DNA of 64,000 nucleotides from Chlamydomonas reinhardtii (taxonomy: Eukaryota > Chlorophyta > Chlorophyceae > Chlamydomonadales > Chlamydomonadaceae), in NCBI RefSeq assembly GCF_000002595.2, contig NC_057012.1, positions 186,001-250,000 on the forward strand. Reading direction: 5' to 3'. Below, one piece after another: positions 51,284 through 63,547 of this stretch (position 1 is the stretch's first letter; each line of letters starts with the position of its first letter). The notes beneath the pieces were generated by a model. The model had not been told where the DNA came from. It searched no databases and saw only the letters and a program-made list of their open reading frames with translations. The translations under genes were made by a program, and so were the position numbers.

Positions 51284-54200
51284 TCAGTACTTGACGGTCC
51301 CGTCTCCCTCGGTAATGATGTCCTTGAAGCTGGCGCCGCCGGGGATCATGGGCAGCACGTGCTCGATGTGCGGCACCATGACCTCCAGCAGGTAGGGCCC
51401 GGGCGTGTCCAGCATGGTGCGGATGGCGCCGCGCAGCTGCTCCTTGACGATGACGCGGCGGGAGGGCACGCCGAAGGCCTGGGCCATGTTGACAAAGTTG
51501 GGGTAGATGTCCTCCTCGTCCTGCGTGGCGTGCCACTCGCTCTCGCGCTTGCCCAGGTACGTGTGCGCGCGGTTGGCCTGTGCGCGTGTGGCGGGGTGTA
51601 GTGGGGTAAGGTGTGAGTGGAGAATTCAGGGGTATGGCGAGGGATACCGCATTCCGCCCAGCAATGCGGATCGTTTACGCTCTTTCTGTTGCCCTCCAAC
51701 CTTCAGCACCCCCCGTCCTGTAACCTTTCCACCACCAACGGCAGTCACGGCATTCCCCTTCTAAATCTCGCCCCACATGTAATGCTTCCCTCCCTTGTCA
51801 GCGTCTTCCCGCTGGCAGTACCCCGGCCCCTCCCGGCCCCTTCCCCCCCCCCGCGTTTCTGCACCTCCCCGCTCCCTCTCACCTTGTAGAACCTGTCCTC
51901 CCACTGCACCACCATGCCCAGGTGCTGGTTGTTGAGCAGCATCACCTTGACGTCCAGCTTCTCAATGAAGATGGTGGCCAGCTCCTGAGAGCAGGCGAGG
52001 AGCGGGGAGGGGGGGGGGGGGGTGAAGACATAGGAGAAGGTCAGCCGGCGAACGTAGCCAGTAAGGAAGCAGGCGCACTGCCGGCCTCTTCCAGCATTAC
52101 CATGTTTGCCCCACCCAGCAACAAGGATTCAACCCCTGACCCCCTCTGCTGGTCACGCGCGCACGCACCTGCACGTTCATGAGGAAGGAGCCGTCGCCGT
52201 CAATGTCCACCACGGTCTTCTTGGGCCGCCCGTTCTTGCCGTCGAACGCCACCGCCGCGCCCAGCGCCGCCGGCAGGCCAAAGCCCATGGAGCCCAGGCC
52301 GCCGCTGCTGATCCAGCGCCGCGTCTCCTTGTAGGGGTACCACTGCGCCGCCCACATCTGGTGCTGGCCCACGCCCGTGGTAATGATGGCCTCGCCCTGC
52401 GTCTCCTCGCCCAGCACCTGGATGGCGTGCTGCGGCACAATGGCGTCGTCGCGCTGCGGGTAGCGCATGGGGAACTCGGCGCGCTTGGCCGCCAGCTCGG
52501 CGCGCCAGCCCGCCCACTTGTCTGCGGGCAGCGGCTCCGCGGCCAGCAGGCGGTTCAGGTGGCTGAGCGCCTGCTTCACGTCGCCGCACACCGGCACGTG
52601 CGCGGTCTTGTTCTTGCTGATCTCGGCAGCGTCAATGTCTGCGGCGGCATTTGGGGGGGGGGGGGCGGTGAGTACGTGCGAGGGAGGAATCGACTGCGAT
52701 GATGCATGCGGGGGGCAAGCCAGCAGAATTACGGTATTGCACCGGCATCCATGCCCGTCCACTCCGTCCAGCTGCCATCAAGGCGCACAGCGGTTCCAAT
52801 CATCCACCGACCGTCTCGCCCCACCACCGGCAAGGAGCGCTGGTAGCAGCCCCCCCTCCTCCCCGCTTGGCCGCCTCCAGCCGCTACACGCGCCACAGGC
52901 TCAGGCTCCATCGCGACCTGGCTTCCCGTGTGTTCCACCCTCCGCAGGCCTGTGCCGCCCTCACCGATGTGCACGATGCGCGCGCGCGCCGCGAAGGCGT
53001 CCAGCTTGCCGGTGACGCGGTCGTCGAAGCGCACGCCCAGCGCCACCAGCAGGTCGGCCTGGTCCACCGCGTAGTTGGCGAACACGGTGCCGTGCATGCC
53101 CAGCATTTGGAGGTGCTGAGGGGAGGGGGGAGGCGGGTAGGTGGGGGGTTGGATGGGGGTTACATTCATGATTAAGTAAGAAGTCGTAGGCAGGTACAGT
53201 CGCAGAGAGTGGGGTGGTGGCAGAGTTCAGTGGTCCCGTCTGCGCCTCCGCTTCAAGCCGTCAGCGCCTGCCCTCCCTCCCTGAGCCGTGCGACCTCGCC
53301 GTCCCGTGGCCTTCCGCACTCAGTTGCGGTCACCGCTTGTCCTCGCTCCTTGCCACGTCCAAAACCCACCAAATCCCCTTCCGTCCTCTTTGGCAGCTCC
53401 GGCAAAGAGGACCCCCCCGCCCGACACCCCAAACCACAACCCGCGTGTTATGCGCTTCCTGCGAGCGACTCAATCCCCCTACTGCAGGCTTGCGCTCGAC
53501 TCGGTCCCCGCTGCTTGCACCAACGACCGTGCTTCCCTTCCTCCACAACGCCAGCTCTGGTGGGAGACACGCCCCCTCTCCCACCCGCTGCCGGCCAGCC
53601 CAGTTCATCCTGCCCCCAACTCCGATCCGCAACCCCCCTTTCTTCGCCTCACGCGCTCCCCCATGTACCCCCCCCCTCCCCATCAAAACAATCCTCACGT
53701 TGGGGTCGGTGGACGGCACCACGCCCAGCCCCATGAAGGTGCTGGCCAGCGGGATGCCGGTGCGCGCCGCGAACTCTCGCAGCTCCGCCTGCGCGTCCAG
53801 GCAGCCGCCGCCGTAGTAGATGACGGGCTTGGCGGCGCCCTGCAGCGCGCGCAGCACCGGCAGCACCTGCGACTCCTCCACGGGGGGAGGCAGGCGGCTG
53901 ATGTAGCCTGGGGGAGAGGTGGGGGGCCCGGGGCCGGGTGGTGAAGGGGAGTTGGGACGGTGTTGCGGCATGGGGTGAGCACACGTGGGGTTGCGTGGGC
54001 TTGACCACTGACAGCATGCAACCGCATGCCCCACCCTGTTCGCAGCCACAGTAGCTATCCAGTCCCCCAACCCAATGTCCTGTACGTCTTATCACCAGTC
54101 GTCTCGAACAACCTCCTCCTTGCCGCAAACAAACTTGTCCCTTTCACCTCGGCCCCGCAACAAACCCCCCTACGCCGCTCATGCGCTCCTCCTGACACTC

Positions 54201-57200
54201 CCCACCTCGATCTCACGCACCACGCCACTCCCCACCCACGCCAGTGTTCACGTACTGATGCTGCACCGCGTGGCGTTTCGTGTGTGGCCGTGGCGCTCGC
54301 ACTCCCGCAGCGCGCCCCCCTCCCCCCTCCCTCTTCCCCCTCCCCCTCCCCCTCACCCGTGATGCTCATGGGCGCCTCCCAGTCCGGCACCGCCAGCTGC
54401 TGCTGGATGTCCTTGGGCACGTCCACCAGCACAGGGCCGGGCCGGCCGGTGCGGGCCAGGTAAAAGGCCTCCTTGATCACACTGCGGGGAGCAGGGAGGC
54501 AGGGGCAGGGGGGGAGCGGGGCAAGTGAGGGGACTGGAGGGCGGGTTGCGACAGGGCGGGAACGTCGCGAGCCCCCTAACCCCGTTGCCCCCATGCCTGT
54601 TCACGCGCCCCGCTGCCCCCAACAACCTTGGACCCCGCCACCCACACACCCAGCCACCCCGCCACCCCGCCACCCACCCACCCACCCACCCATCCACCCA
54701 CGCACCCACCCACCCACACAAACACACACACACACCCTCAACCCCTCACTCCCTTTCCCCCACCACCTCCCCAAGCCCTCCGCCCCCCCTCCCCTCCCCC
54801 CCCCTCACCGCGGCAGGTCCTTGATGTCCAGCACCAGGTAGTTGTGCTTGGTGATGGCGCGAGTCACCTCCACAATGGGAGTCTCCTGGAAGGCGTCGGT
54901 GCCGATCATGCGGCGCGGCACCTGCACAGGCGGAGGGGAGGGGGGGTGTGGGGCGGGCGGGGGACAGGACGGATCAACACCCGGGTCGCGAGCGTGCGCA
55001 TACGGGTACGCAGACTCCACAGCGCCCAGCCAAACATGGCCAACATGGTCATCGCCCTCCCGACACGCGCGCCTACCATGCCCCACCTCTTTGCATTGTC
55101 CTCGCAAAGTCACTGCCGCCCCTCTGCCCTACAGCCCCATTTGCCGGCACCGCTTCCCGACCGCCTGTTCGCCCAGCCCCCCACCTAACTCCAGCCCCCC
55201 TGCCCCACCCCCTGGCTTTCGTGGTCGCCAGGTGAGTCGTGGGTTTTGTTTGTCGTCTCCGCGCGCCAGTCCTGTGCTGTTGTGCGTGCTACCGAGCCCA
55301 GGCGGCGACATTCATCGCAGGCGCCGCTCGCCCTGCTATGAATAAGTATTACCACTTGCAACTAATGCCTGCGCTCCGCTCGTATTGGTTTGGTCTAGCT
55401 GGAATTTACAAACCCCCACCCAGTCATGAGTTTACAACCCCCCTCCCCTCTCCCCACCCCCCTCCCCCTCCCCACCTGGCCGGTGATGGCCACCAGGGGG
55501 ATGGAGTCCATCATGGCGTCCGCCAGCCCCGTGACCAGGTTGGTGGCGCCGGGGCCCGAGGTGGCGATGCACACGCCCACGCGGCCCGCGGCCTTGGCGT
55601 AGCCCTCGGCGGCAAAGATCTCGCCCTGGGCAGGAGACGGCGCGGAACAGAGGCAGGTAGCGGCAGGGGTCAAGCAACAGTCCTTGCCATCAGTGAGGCC
55701 GCACCTCGGCCCCCACCAAGCAGCAACCCCTCGCTCGGTTCAGCCCACAGCCGGTGGGAATCGGGCACACGCACGCATGTGCTATGCCGTGGCGCACGGT
55801 ATGGAGTCCTACTGCGTTCACTCGAGCGCTGTAGCCACACATGATCCGCTCCACTTCGCCAGCCTTGCTTCCTCCCGCGGACTCTACACCGGTGCCTCCC
55901 TCGAACTTCCTGCCGACTCCTAAAGCCCCCGTCCAAATACGCCCTCGGCACCCAGCCCCCCTGCCCCCGGCGCCATGACACATGCCGCCCCCTTTTCGCC
56001 CCCCATCCTCTCCACACTCACCCTCACGCCCCCCTGTGGCCTTGGCTAACTCGGCGCTGTAATAAACACCCCCGCGCCCCCACGTCAACCATATTCTCAG
56101 CTTATCATGAATGTAATCCCCACCTGCTCGTGGCGGCACAGCACGTTGGTGATGCGGTCGGAGCGCGTGAGGGCCTGGTGGATCTCCATGGAGGCGCCGC
56201 CCGGGTAGGCGAACACGCTGTCCACGCCCTCGCGCTCCAGCGCCTGCACCAGGATGTCGGCGCCCTTGCGCGGCTCCGAGCCGTAGCGGTCCACCCAGTC
56301 GGCAGGGCCTGAGCGGGATGGCGAGGTTGGGGCGTAGTGGGGGGCGAGGGAGGGGGTTTGGGGAGGGGCGCGTGCGAAAGGTGTGCGGAGGCGGGGGGTA
56401 GGGTGCGCAAGGCGGGGGTGGGGTGGGGGCTACGCGCCGGGCGTGTGACAAGCGGGCGCGCCGGCAGGAGAGGTCATAGTTGGTCGCTTCCATGGTCCGG
56501 CAATCCCTGCGTACAAATGCATATCCTACAATGACTAAACCTGGCTTAACCCCGCAACTACTGTGCCCCCTAGGCCAGACCCTCGCCCTTCCCCTCCTCC
56601 CGTGGCCGTGCCCCCCTCGACGTGTGCAGCCTGCTACCCCACGCACTCAGCCCGCCACGCGGAATGCCCGCCACCGCCCCTCGGCTGTCCACACAACACA
56701 CACACCCCGCCCCCGCACTCACTGTCCTTGGCCAGCGCAGCCTGGGCCACCTCCTTGGCGCGGCGCACCTGCAGGGAGGTGGGGCAGGGGGACAGGTCAT
56801 ACAACACCCGGCCTGCCCGTAGGTAAGCCAAGTTTGTCCAGCCTAACCGCCAGTGTCCGCCTCAAATCGACGCATTTCTCACCTCCTCGGACTGCATGCG
56901 ACGAGACCCATCAGCAAGCTTGGCCGACACAGCGAGGGCGCGGCGACCGGACCTACGCAGTCGTTAATAAGCACAGCGGGATATTAAGAGAATTGTCACA
57001 CCAGCGGATATTGGCGCGCATAATTCGCTTACCGGGCGGGTGCACGAGCTGCTGGGGAGCTGGTGCTCGGAATCATCGCCTGCGGAGGAAAGCGATTGCA
57101 AGTCACTCGGCGTGTGCCTCTCACAACCCATCTCGCTGCATCTGTAGTGATTCCAGCACACCTGAGACGACATAGGCACAGGGCGCGGAGCGGGAGAAAC

Positions 57201-57251
57201 ACAGCCCGCTTGGCCCCGGGCCACAGCGGTTCCACTTCGCAGGGCCTTCAT
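51284..57251 (-). CDS. ALS: Acetolactate synthase, large catalytic subunit (plastid)
   Basis: Thirteen exons join in phase: 57162-57251, 57033-57079, 56883-56952, 56723-56768, 56124-56308, 55476-55625, 54809-54921, 54357-54481, 53699-53907, 52965-53115, 52169-52638, 51883-51984 and 51284-51577; 683 residues. The enzyme joins two pyruvates (or pyruvate plus 2-oxobutyrate) in branched-chain amino acid synthesis, using ThDP, Mg and FAD. Residues 1-60 are a plastid transit peptide (Ala/Arg/Ser-rich). [16 protein letters not shown] and [17 protein letters not shown] hold the ThDP-activating Glu; [48 protein letters not shown] (Mg/ThDP) and [10 protein letters not shown] follow. It ends in [14 protein letters not shown]. 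Known herbicide-contact residues Ala122, Pro197, Ala205, Asp376 and Trp574 (plant numbering) are wild type; the Ser653 position reads Gly. Complete and intact. Confidence 0.97.
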
Positions 57252-57640
57252 TGCGTCACGTCTTTTTTGTTTACAAAGTGAATAGTACTGGAAAGGCCGG
57301 TCTCGGAGGCGGTGCAGGAGTGAGTCCACGGAAACAACTGCGGTGCAGCGAGATGGGGCAAGTTCGCCGCCGGGCTGATGACCCTCAGTCGCTCAAACTT
57401 TTATGTGTGGCGCTGCTGACTCTGTATCTCAAGCAGCCCTTCCGCACTATGCGACCGCGGAGGGTTGATAAGCAAAACCACAGAACGAAGAGCGACTGAA
57501 GCAAGCAACACCCAGGCCCGCGAGACCTACGGCGATCCAGTGTATGCTGCAAAATTTATGCCAAAACCAGGTTAACCATGGGCTTGGCGCTGGACTAGTA
57601 TGTGGCACGGTCCATTTCCATGATTCCATGGCCAGGCATG
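57252..57640 (-). promoter_or_regulatory. Probable 5' leader/promoter of acetolactate synthase
   Basis: Directly upstream of the ATG at 57251. No TATA box is obvious. Nothing else is coded here on either strand that I can support. Confidence 0.35.
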
Positions 57641-58750
57641 CGCCCAGGCAAAAGGTAACATCAGACTAGGTGTGGCTGACTAGGCATATCGGCGTACCAG
57701 GGAGGGTCTCTGCCCAGTGCGTCGTGCCAGGTGGCGGGGAAAAGGCCCGGCACGTGGCACCCCTCTGTGGGTTGTGGGCTGGGCCCAGGGGCTGAAGAAT
57801 GAAGGGCTGAACAAACAAGTGTGTGCTGTCAACTGGTTGGGTGACCGTGGGGGTTGGGAGGTATCAGCGCGCCCAGGCACGGCCGGCGCGCGGTTCTCAT
57901 GCAGTGTTGGTGGCGTTCTGCTGAGGGACTGGCGAGGGCAAATGCCCTTCAGATGGCAGGAACCCGGTAAAGGCGTCGATGTAGGCGTGATGAGGGGGGG
58001 GGGCTTTGCTTGGAGTTCTTGGACCTGGACAGGACACTTCGGACGGCCAGGGAGACACGGGGAGACCGCGGCTAGACATGGGCAAGCACTTGTTCGGGGG
58101 GGGGGGGTGCGGCCCGGGAGAAGTTGCACGCATTGAGGCGCTGGAGTGGGCAATATCGGATTGTTTAGTGGGTCGGGCACTCGGAATGCCTGTGAGGAGC
58201 GGCCGAGCTGGGCGTTTCGGTGTACCGCCACCCGCATTCGGGGCTTGGGCTCAGCGGCTCAGTGCAGTGCTGGCACTAGGCCCAGGCCGACTAGAACCAC
58301 GAGACGGAATGCGCTGTGTGGTGTGTTTGCGGGGCTTGGGCCAGCCGTACGTGGGGAGAGCCGGGGGCCATTGCGGCAAAGGAGCCTGCAAGCCGCGGGT
58401 GGCAGCACAGGGAGTAGGCGCCGCGCGGCCAGGTAGAGATTCGTGCCATGAGAGCGGACTGCTGTGATAGCTGTGAGGCCTGCGGCAGGCATTGGGGGGC
58501 CCGAGCGGGTGGTGAGGGATGCCTTTGGAGTTTTGGGCGAGGTGTGGCCGTGTGGGGGGGCATGAGTACCTTGCCTTAATGCGACATCCGCAGCATGGGC
58601 CACATGGGCATACGTGTGCGCCGGCTCATACCCTGCTGCAGCTCACTTCCGTGGCGCCTGGCATTGGCTTTGATGTGCTTGAAAGAACGCAACACATTGG
58701 CTGGCTTGGCTCGAGCCTCGAGGGGTACACGCAAGGATGGACGCGCCAGG
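57641..58750. other. Unassigned G-rich intergenic DNA
   Basis: It holds G-runs near 57991 and 58097 and no supported gene; the frames here are compositional. Confidence 0.35.
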
Positions 58751-59333
58751 TGGTTACATCTTTCACACTCGAAGGCGTAAGTCCCGATGCCAGAACTATT
58801 GTGCGTTGCCAGTACTACTCCAGTGCTACTCCTGTGGGCTCCATCCAATCATTATATCACCATTGCGCTCGCCAGTGCACAATTTGCAGGGCAGCATGAA
58901 GAATGGGCGCGTCACGCGTCAGCAATCAGCATATGCACCTGCCCAGTCCCGCGCGCCAGATTCACGTTGCACTCTGTGGTGGCAACCTGGGGTCTACAAG
59001 TGCTCCTGATGCGCCAGGCACGGCCATGCTTGTACACAACTAGCAGAAGAAACGCGAAGCATTGATAACAAGTATGACGATTGCAAGATAAGGCATGACA
59101 TAACCCCATCCGCACACAAGTCACGTAGGTGCACAGCGCTGTGTGATGCAGTGCACAGCAGTACTAGCCTGTACGAGTTCACTTTCACAACGAGTTATCC
59201 CATCTTCCCAACAAATCACTCATCTGGCACCGCTCGCGAGTTGCCCCCTTCTACCACCTACATCCGTACTCTGCCAGTCGTCCCAGCACGTACCTCGTTG
59301 CGAAGGCGCCCCCGGCACCCCACCCCCCGTCCC
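58751..59333 (-). other. Probable 3' UTR of the 59.3 kb gene
   Basis: A minus-strand TGTAA near 58752 is the first good poly(A)-type signal after the stop at 59334, giving a ~580-base 3' UTR. Confidence 0.4.
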
Positions 59334-62085
59334 CTAGTTGCTCTCTAGCCAGGCGATGATGCGGTCTATCTGCGGCGACTGGTCCGCCAGGTCGGTGGTG
59401 AGGTTGAGGCGGCGCGCCACCTCGGGGTAGAGCACGGGCACGTTCACGAAGCGGTAGGTGTCGTCCACGTACGGCAGCGTGTAGTCCAGGCTCTTGTGGC
59501 TGTCCTTGATGGGCGCCAGGCCGGGCGGCGCGAACACGCGGCCGGTGTTGGCCAGCGTGGCCCACAGGCCGAAGGAGCTCATGGAGTCGCGGAAGGCCAC
59601 GGGCGCGTACACCAGCCGCGCAAAGTCCTCCCACTTTTCGCCGCCCAGGATGCCGAAGCTGACGCCCGGGCGGCGCTGTGTGATGAACCGGCCCATGGCG
59701 TCAACCAGCTTGTCGCACGGCGTGTACACAGCCGGGCCGTTGTGGCTGGGGAGGGGGGGGGAGCGGCGGGGAGGGAGGAGAGGGGATGCAGGCTTGAGGC
59801 GAGGCGACTGTGTCGGCCCAAGTACGGTAGCAAGGCCCCAGTCCCCTCCTAGCCCCCCCCCCCCCCACACACACACACACGTGGCCGCCAACGTAACCAC
59901 ACGCCGCGCCCCACTACGCACCCCGGCATCGCTCACCCGTGGTGTGCGTAGATGGCGAACACGCGCTTGGTGTCTGGCGGCAGGTAGGTGGTGTAGGCGC
60001 TGAAGGCGGTGGGGCCGTAGTAGCCGTGGGCCAGCAGTGTGTCCTGCGCGCACCGCACCTGGATCACCGCGTCGCCCGCCTCAAAGGCCGGCAGCGCCTT
60101 GCCCGCCGCCTGCGCCCACGACTCCAGTGCCGCGCGCGTCACGTGCTGCATGGCCTTGCGAGTCTGGTAACAAGCAGGGGGGGAGGAAGCGGGGTTACAT
60201 TCATGAATAGCTAAGGAAATGGTAGAGGGTGGCGTGGGGGGGGGGTTGACCGCGTGTGAGCACATGGGGTGTTGGACCGTCGGCCGTGTGAGCGCCAGAC
60301 GGCGTGTCGCGGCGGGTGCATGCATGATTAGAGCCCCAAGTACCCCGCAGTGCGCAGCAGCCGGGCAGCTGCAGTGCCGCGACTCTTGCCGTACGCACGG
60401 CGGCCCGAGGCGGGGCCGCAACCACTCACCCGTGTCCAGCCCGCGTCGCAGCCGTGCGCGAACTCCCACATGTTGGGGTCGGCGCAGCGCTGGCATGCGC
60501 GCGCCACCTCGCTGGCGTTGGCACACACCAGCCCCGGAGCCACCTCGCGCGGCAGGTGGCGCAGCCAGGCATCCTCACTGAAGCCGCTGTGGTAGCGGTA
60601 GGGGAAGCCCAGCAGCTGGGCCACTGCCAGGCCCTGGGGAGGGGTGGGGGGTGGGGGTGCGGCGCGGGGCAGCGGAAGTGCGCGTATGGTGGAGAAACCG
60701 ACAATCTGCACGTGGCGCGTGTTTGTCTTCGATCCGTTGATTTACAATTTCTTGGCGAGTAGCTCTGCAGCTGCTCTCCCAGGCTCGCCCCTACATGCAG
60801 GGCAAACCTACACGCAGGAGCCACGTAGTCTGCCGCGCTGCTGGAGGAGGAGACACACAATCGGTTCATCACGTGCGCAGCTGTGAACACCTGGCACATA
60901 CCCCACACCACCACCGCCCTGGCAAGTACGCACCATGTAGTAGGGGCTGAGCAGGTTGCCCCACGGCCCCTGGCTGACGAAGGCGGCGCTCACGGCCCTG
61001 CCCGCCATGTCCACCTGGATGAACTTCATGCCGCACGGAGCCCAGCCGGCGGGAGGAACGGCGCCGGCCGGGTCGCACGACTCCACGCCCGCCGCCGCGG
61101 CGCCGCCCGCAGGTTGCTGCACGGCCGCCCCCGCAGTAGTGCCTGCGCCGCCGCCGCCTCCCTTGACCACCAGGCTGTGTGAGGCCAGGGTCACCACCGC
61201 CGCACCGGCCGCTGCCGCAAACGAACTGACGTCAGCGGCAGTGCTGCTGTTGGCGTGCGCCAGGACCAGCACCCCGCCAGCGGGCAGCAGCGCCAGCCAG
61301 CGTTCCAGAGCCTCCCGGTTGCCACCTGCACCTGCTCCCTCCACGGCCCCAAGACTGATGACGTCGGGCGCGGCGCCCAGAGCTGTCAGTGCGCGCAGCA
61401 CGTCCCGGGGGTGCCCGGGCAGCGGCAGCACCCACTGCCTCAGGCCTGCTGCCTGCACCGCCGCCAGCAGCTGCCGCAGCGGAGCAGCGAGCAGGTCCGC
61501 GCCCAGCGCCTGTTGCTGCTGGCCCGCCGCCGCTGTGCCGCCGCTGGCCCCCGCAGCGCCCGCCATCACCCTGTCCGCCCAGGCCACCAGGAAGTAGTCC
61601 ACACACAGCAGCAGCCCGCCGCCCCGCTCCCGCAGCCGCACGCCCCACTCCAGCGCCGCCTGGCGGCCGCAGCCCACCTGCACCACCAGCTGCGGCCCCT
61701 GGTCGCCAGCACCACTGCCACCACTGCCCCCGCCGAACACCGCGTCCAGCACTGGGGCCAGGCCACTGCTGCCGCTGGGCGCCGCCTGGCTGCCCATTGC
61801 GCTCGAGCCAGCAGTTGCCAGGCCCTGAATTATTGGGGCATACGGATCGGGCACTCCGAAGAGCGTTGCGGCGCTGATGTTGCATCCTGGACCGCCAAAG
61901 CCCGGAAAGCATACACACCATCCACCACCTCCCGAGACGCGCGCAACACATGCACCACTGCCCTTATTGCTATCGCACTTCTGTGGACAACCGATATAGT
62001 TGGCTGTGAAGTTGAACGCGGTTGCTTGTAAGCGCCAGCTAAGAAACACGGCGCAAACGTGCAGAAGCTTTACCAGGAGCTTCAT
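59334..62085 (-). CDS. Secreted EGF / methyltransferase-like / transferase-like protein
   Basis: Four exons: 60934-62085, 60430-60633, 59937-60163 and 59334-59745, in phase, 664 residues. A signal peptide (LLHVCAVFLSWRLQATA) is followed by an EGF-like Cys cluster (residues ~32-70: CPQKCDSNKGSGACV, WCVCFPGFGGPGCN). Next comes a Rossmann-like region (VVQVGCGRQAALEWGV, LLLCVDYFLVAWADRV, VLVLAHANSS) resembling a class I methyltransferase but with a poor SAM loop. The C-terminal ~280 residues have VIQVRCAQDTLLAHGYYG, FAIYAHHGHNG, VSFGILGGEKWEDF and SSFGLWATLANTGRVFAPP, a pattern like cation-independent glycosyltransferases such as the fucosyltransferase group; this is tentative. Expected to act in the secretory path or cell wall. 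It lies 2.1 kb upstream of, and on the same strand as, the acetolactate synthase gene, with no apparent functional link. Confidence 0.82.
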
Positions 62086-62374
62086 TTGTAATCGACGTTC
62101 TTCGCTTCGAGGTGTGTGTGATTCCCACTTTACCTATAGGCGGGGCAACATAGCTCCGAGGAGCTATGTCACGACGAAATGGAATGCAGGTAGCGATGTA
62201 AATAAGGTAAAAGGAACGGCGTTGCTTTGAGCGTCAAGAAAGTTGAGAGTTTGAACTTCAAGAGTTCGAGACTTCGAGGGCGAGGCGGTTAGTGGTGCCC
62301 TTCTTGCTTTCCGATCAGCGGTGAGCAAAACCCTTATCTGCAGATGTCAGATACTGATAAATCGAAAATCAAGG
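62086..62374. other. Upstream region of the 59.3 kb gene
   Basis: A short inverted word (ATAGCTCCGAGGAGCTATG, 62150-62168) forms a perfect 9-bp hairpin. Short GAGTTTGA/AGAGTTCGAGACTTCGAG echoes occur at 62245-62280. No gene. Confidence 0.4.
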
Positions 62375-63547
62375 CTGGGGGCAGGAGTGGGATGGAGGGG
62401 AGGGGCGTGGCGGGCCCAGGAAGTGCACGCAGGGGACGGCACGGGCACTGTGTCACGGCCCGACGTGCGACGCGTTGGTGGGGGTGCTTGCGAGCGCTGC
62501 GAGAAATTGAATATACGGCCGTACACGTAACACACATGAATAAGCGGGCGAGCTGCAGTTGGTCACGCTTCAGGAGTTGTTTTCGCAATTCTCGCGCGGC
62601 CGACCTGTTCGCGAGCTGCTCAGGGTCCGGCTAAAAGTCGCCACTTTCCTGGCGTCGGTTCCTCCATTTGTCTATTAGCATATAGATGGGTCCAAATGAC
62701 CGCAAACAAGCTACCTTGAAGTGGGGGTAGTCCGAATCCTAACGGAATGCGGACCCGGCAAACATGTCGGCATGCCCACCCACGCGCCAGGTATGCGCCT
62801 CGGGCCCGGCCAGGGTGCTCCTAGTACGGCTGCATGGACACGTGTATCAAATAAGGAGGCCTGCGCATTTGTGCGACCGCCGCGCGGGCGCTGGGCCTGC
62901 CTGTGGGCCCTACGCCGTGTGGGGTGGCGGGGCGCCCGGCCAGCGTGTGGCCCGGCCGCGTTGCTTCCTGGCGGCCCGAGTGCCGGTATTGCATGCCATC
63001 TGCGGGGGCTTATCATGGCCATCCGGGCAGGGACGGCGCACGGGCACCAAGGCACACAAGCGGACCGTACCCACTGCCGCGGGCACACGCCGCCAAGGGC
63101 CCCCACACACAACTCTGGCATGCCCCCGCACGCGCCCTGTCCGCCCCGACCCTCGCGCCGCCCCACGCGATCTGCCAGGCGCTGGGTGCTATCCGAAGCG
63201 GGGCAGCAGCACCCCTGAAGCCAAGGACACGCCCGGGCCGGGACTGAGGAGGCAGTGCACCAACGCCTGGGGCGCCGGTGGGAGACAAACTGCACGGGCG
63301 GGGGCGTGTCGGCGGCTCTAGGCTGCCCAGAGCCGCCTGCACCGCACTGCATACACTCTATGTCGGGCATATGCGCCATGGCAGCGTGCGCAGTCAGCCG
63401 CGGCAGCCCCTGCCAGCTCCGGGCGCGGCGTGTAGCCTTGCACGCACCCCTGGGCTGGGCGCCCCCAGGGGGCGCCCGTGTGCGAGCTGTTTTGCCATGG
63501 CGTGATGCTGATGGCTGCACTGCATGTACACAGCGGGTACTGGAGGG
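62375..63547. repeat. ~1.17-kb tandem repeat, unit 1
   Basis: The first ~450 bases (62378-62826) recur at 63550-64000 with only a few differences, an offset of 1173 bases. Shared words are GCAGGAGTGGGATGGAGGGG, GAATATACGGCCGTACACGT and GCATATAGATGGGTCC. The 63 kb middle part is GC-rich and without a supported gene. Because the window ends within the second copy, I cannot tell a tandem array from a direct-repeat-flanked element. Confidence 0.8.

Noticed and set aside
58519-58899. 126-codon frame between the two right-hand genes
   Set aside because: It lies in the probable 3' UTR region of the minus-strand gene, and no motif or homologous copy was recognised.
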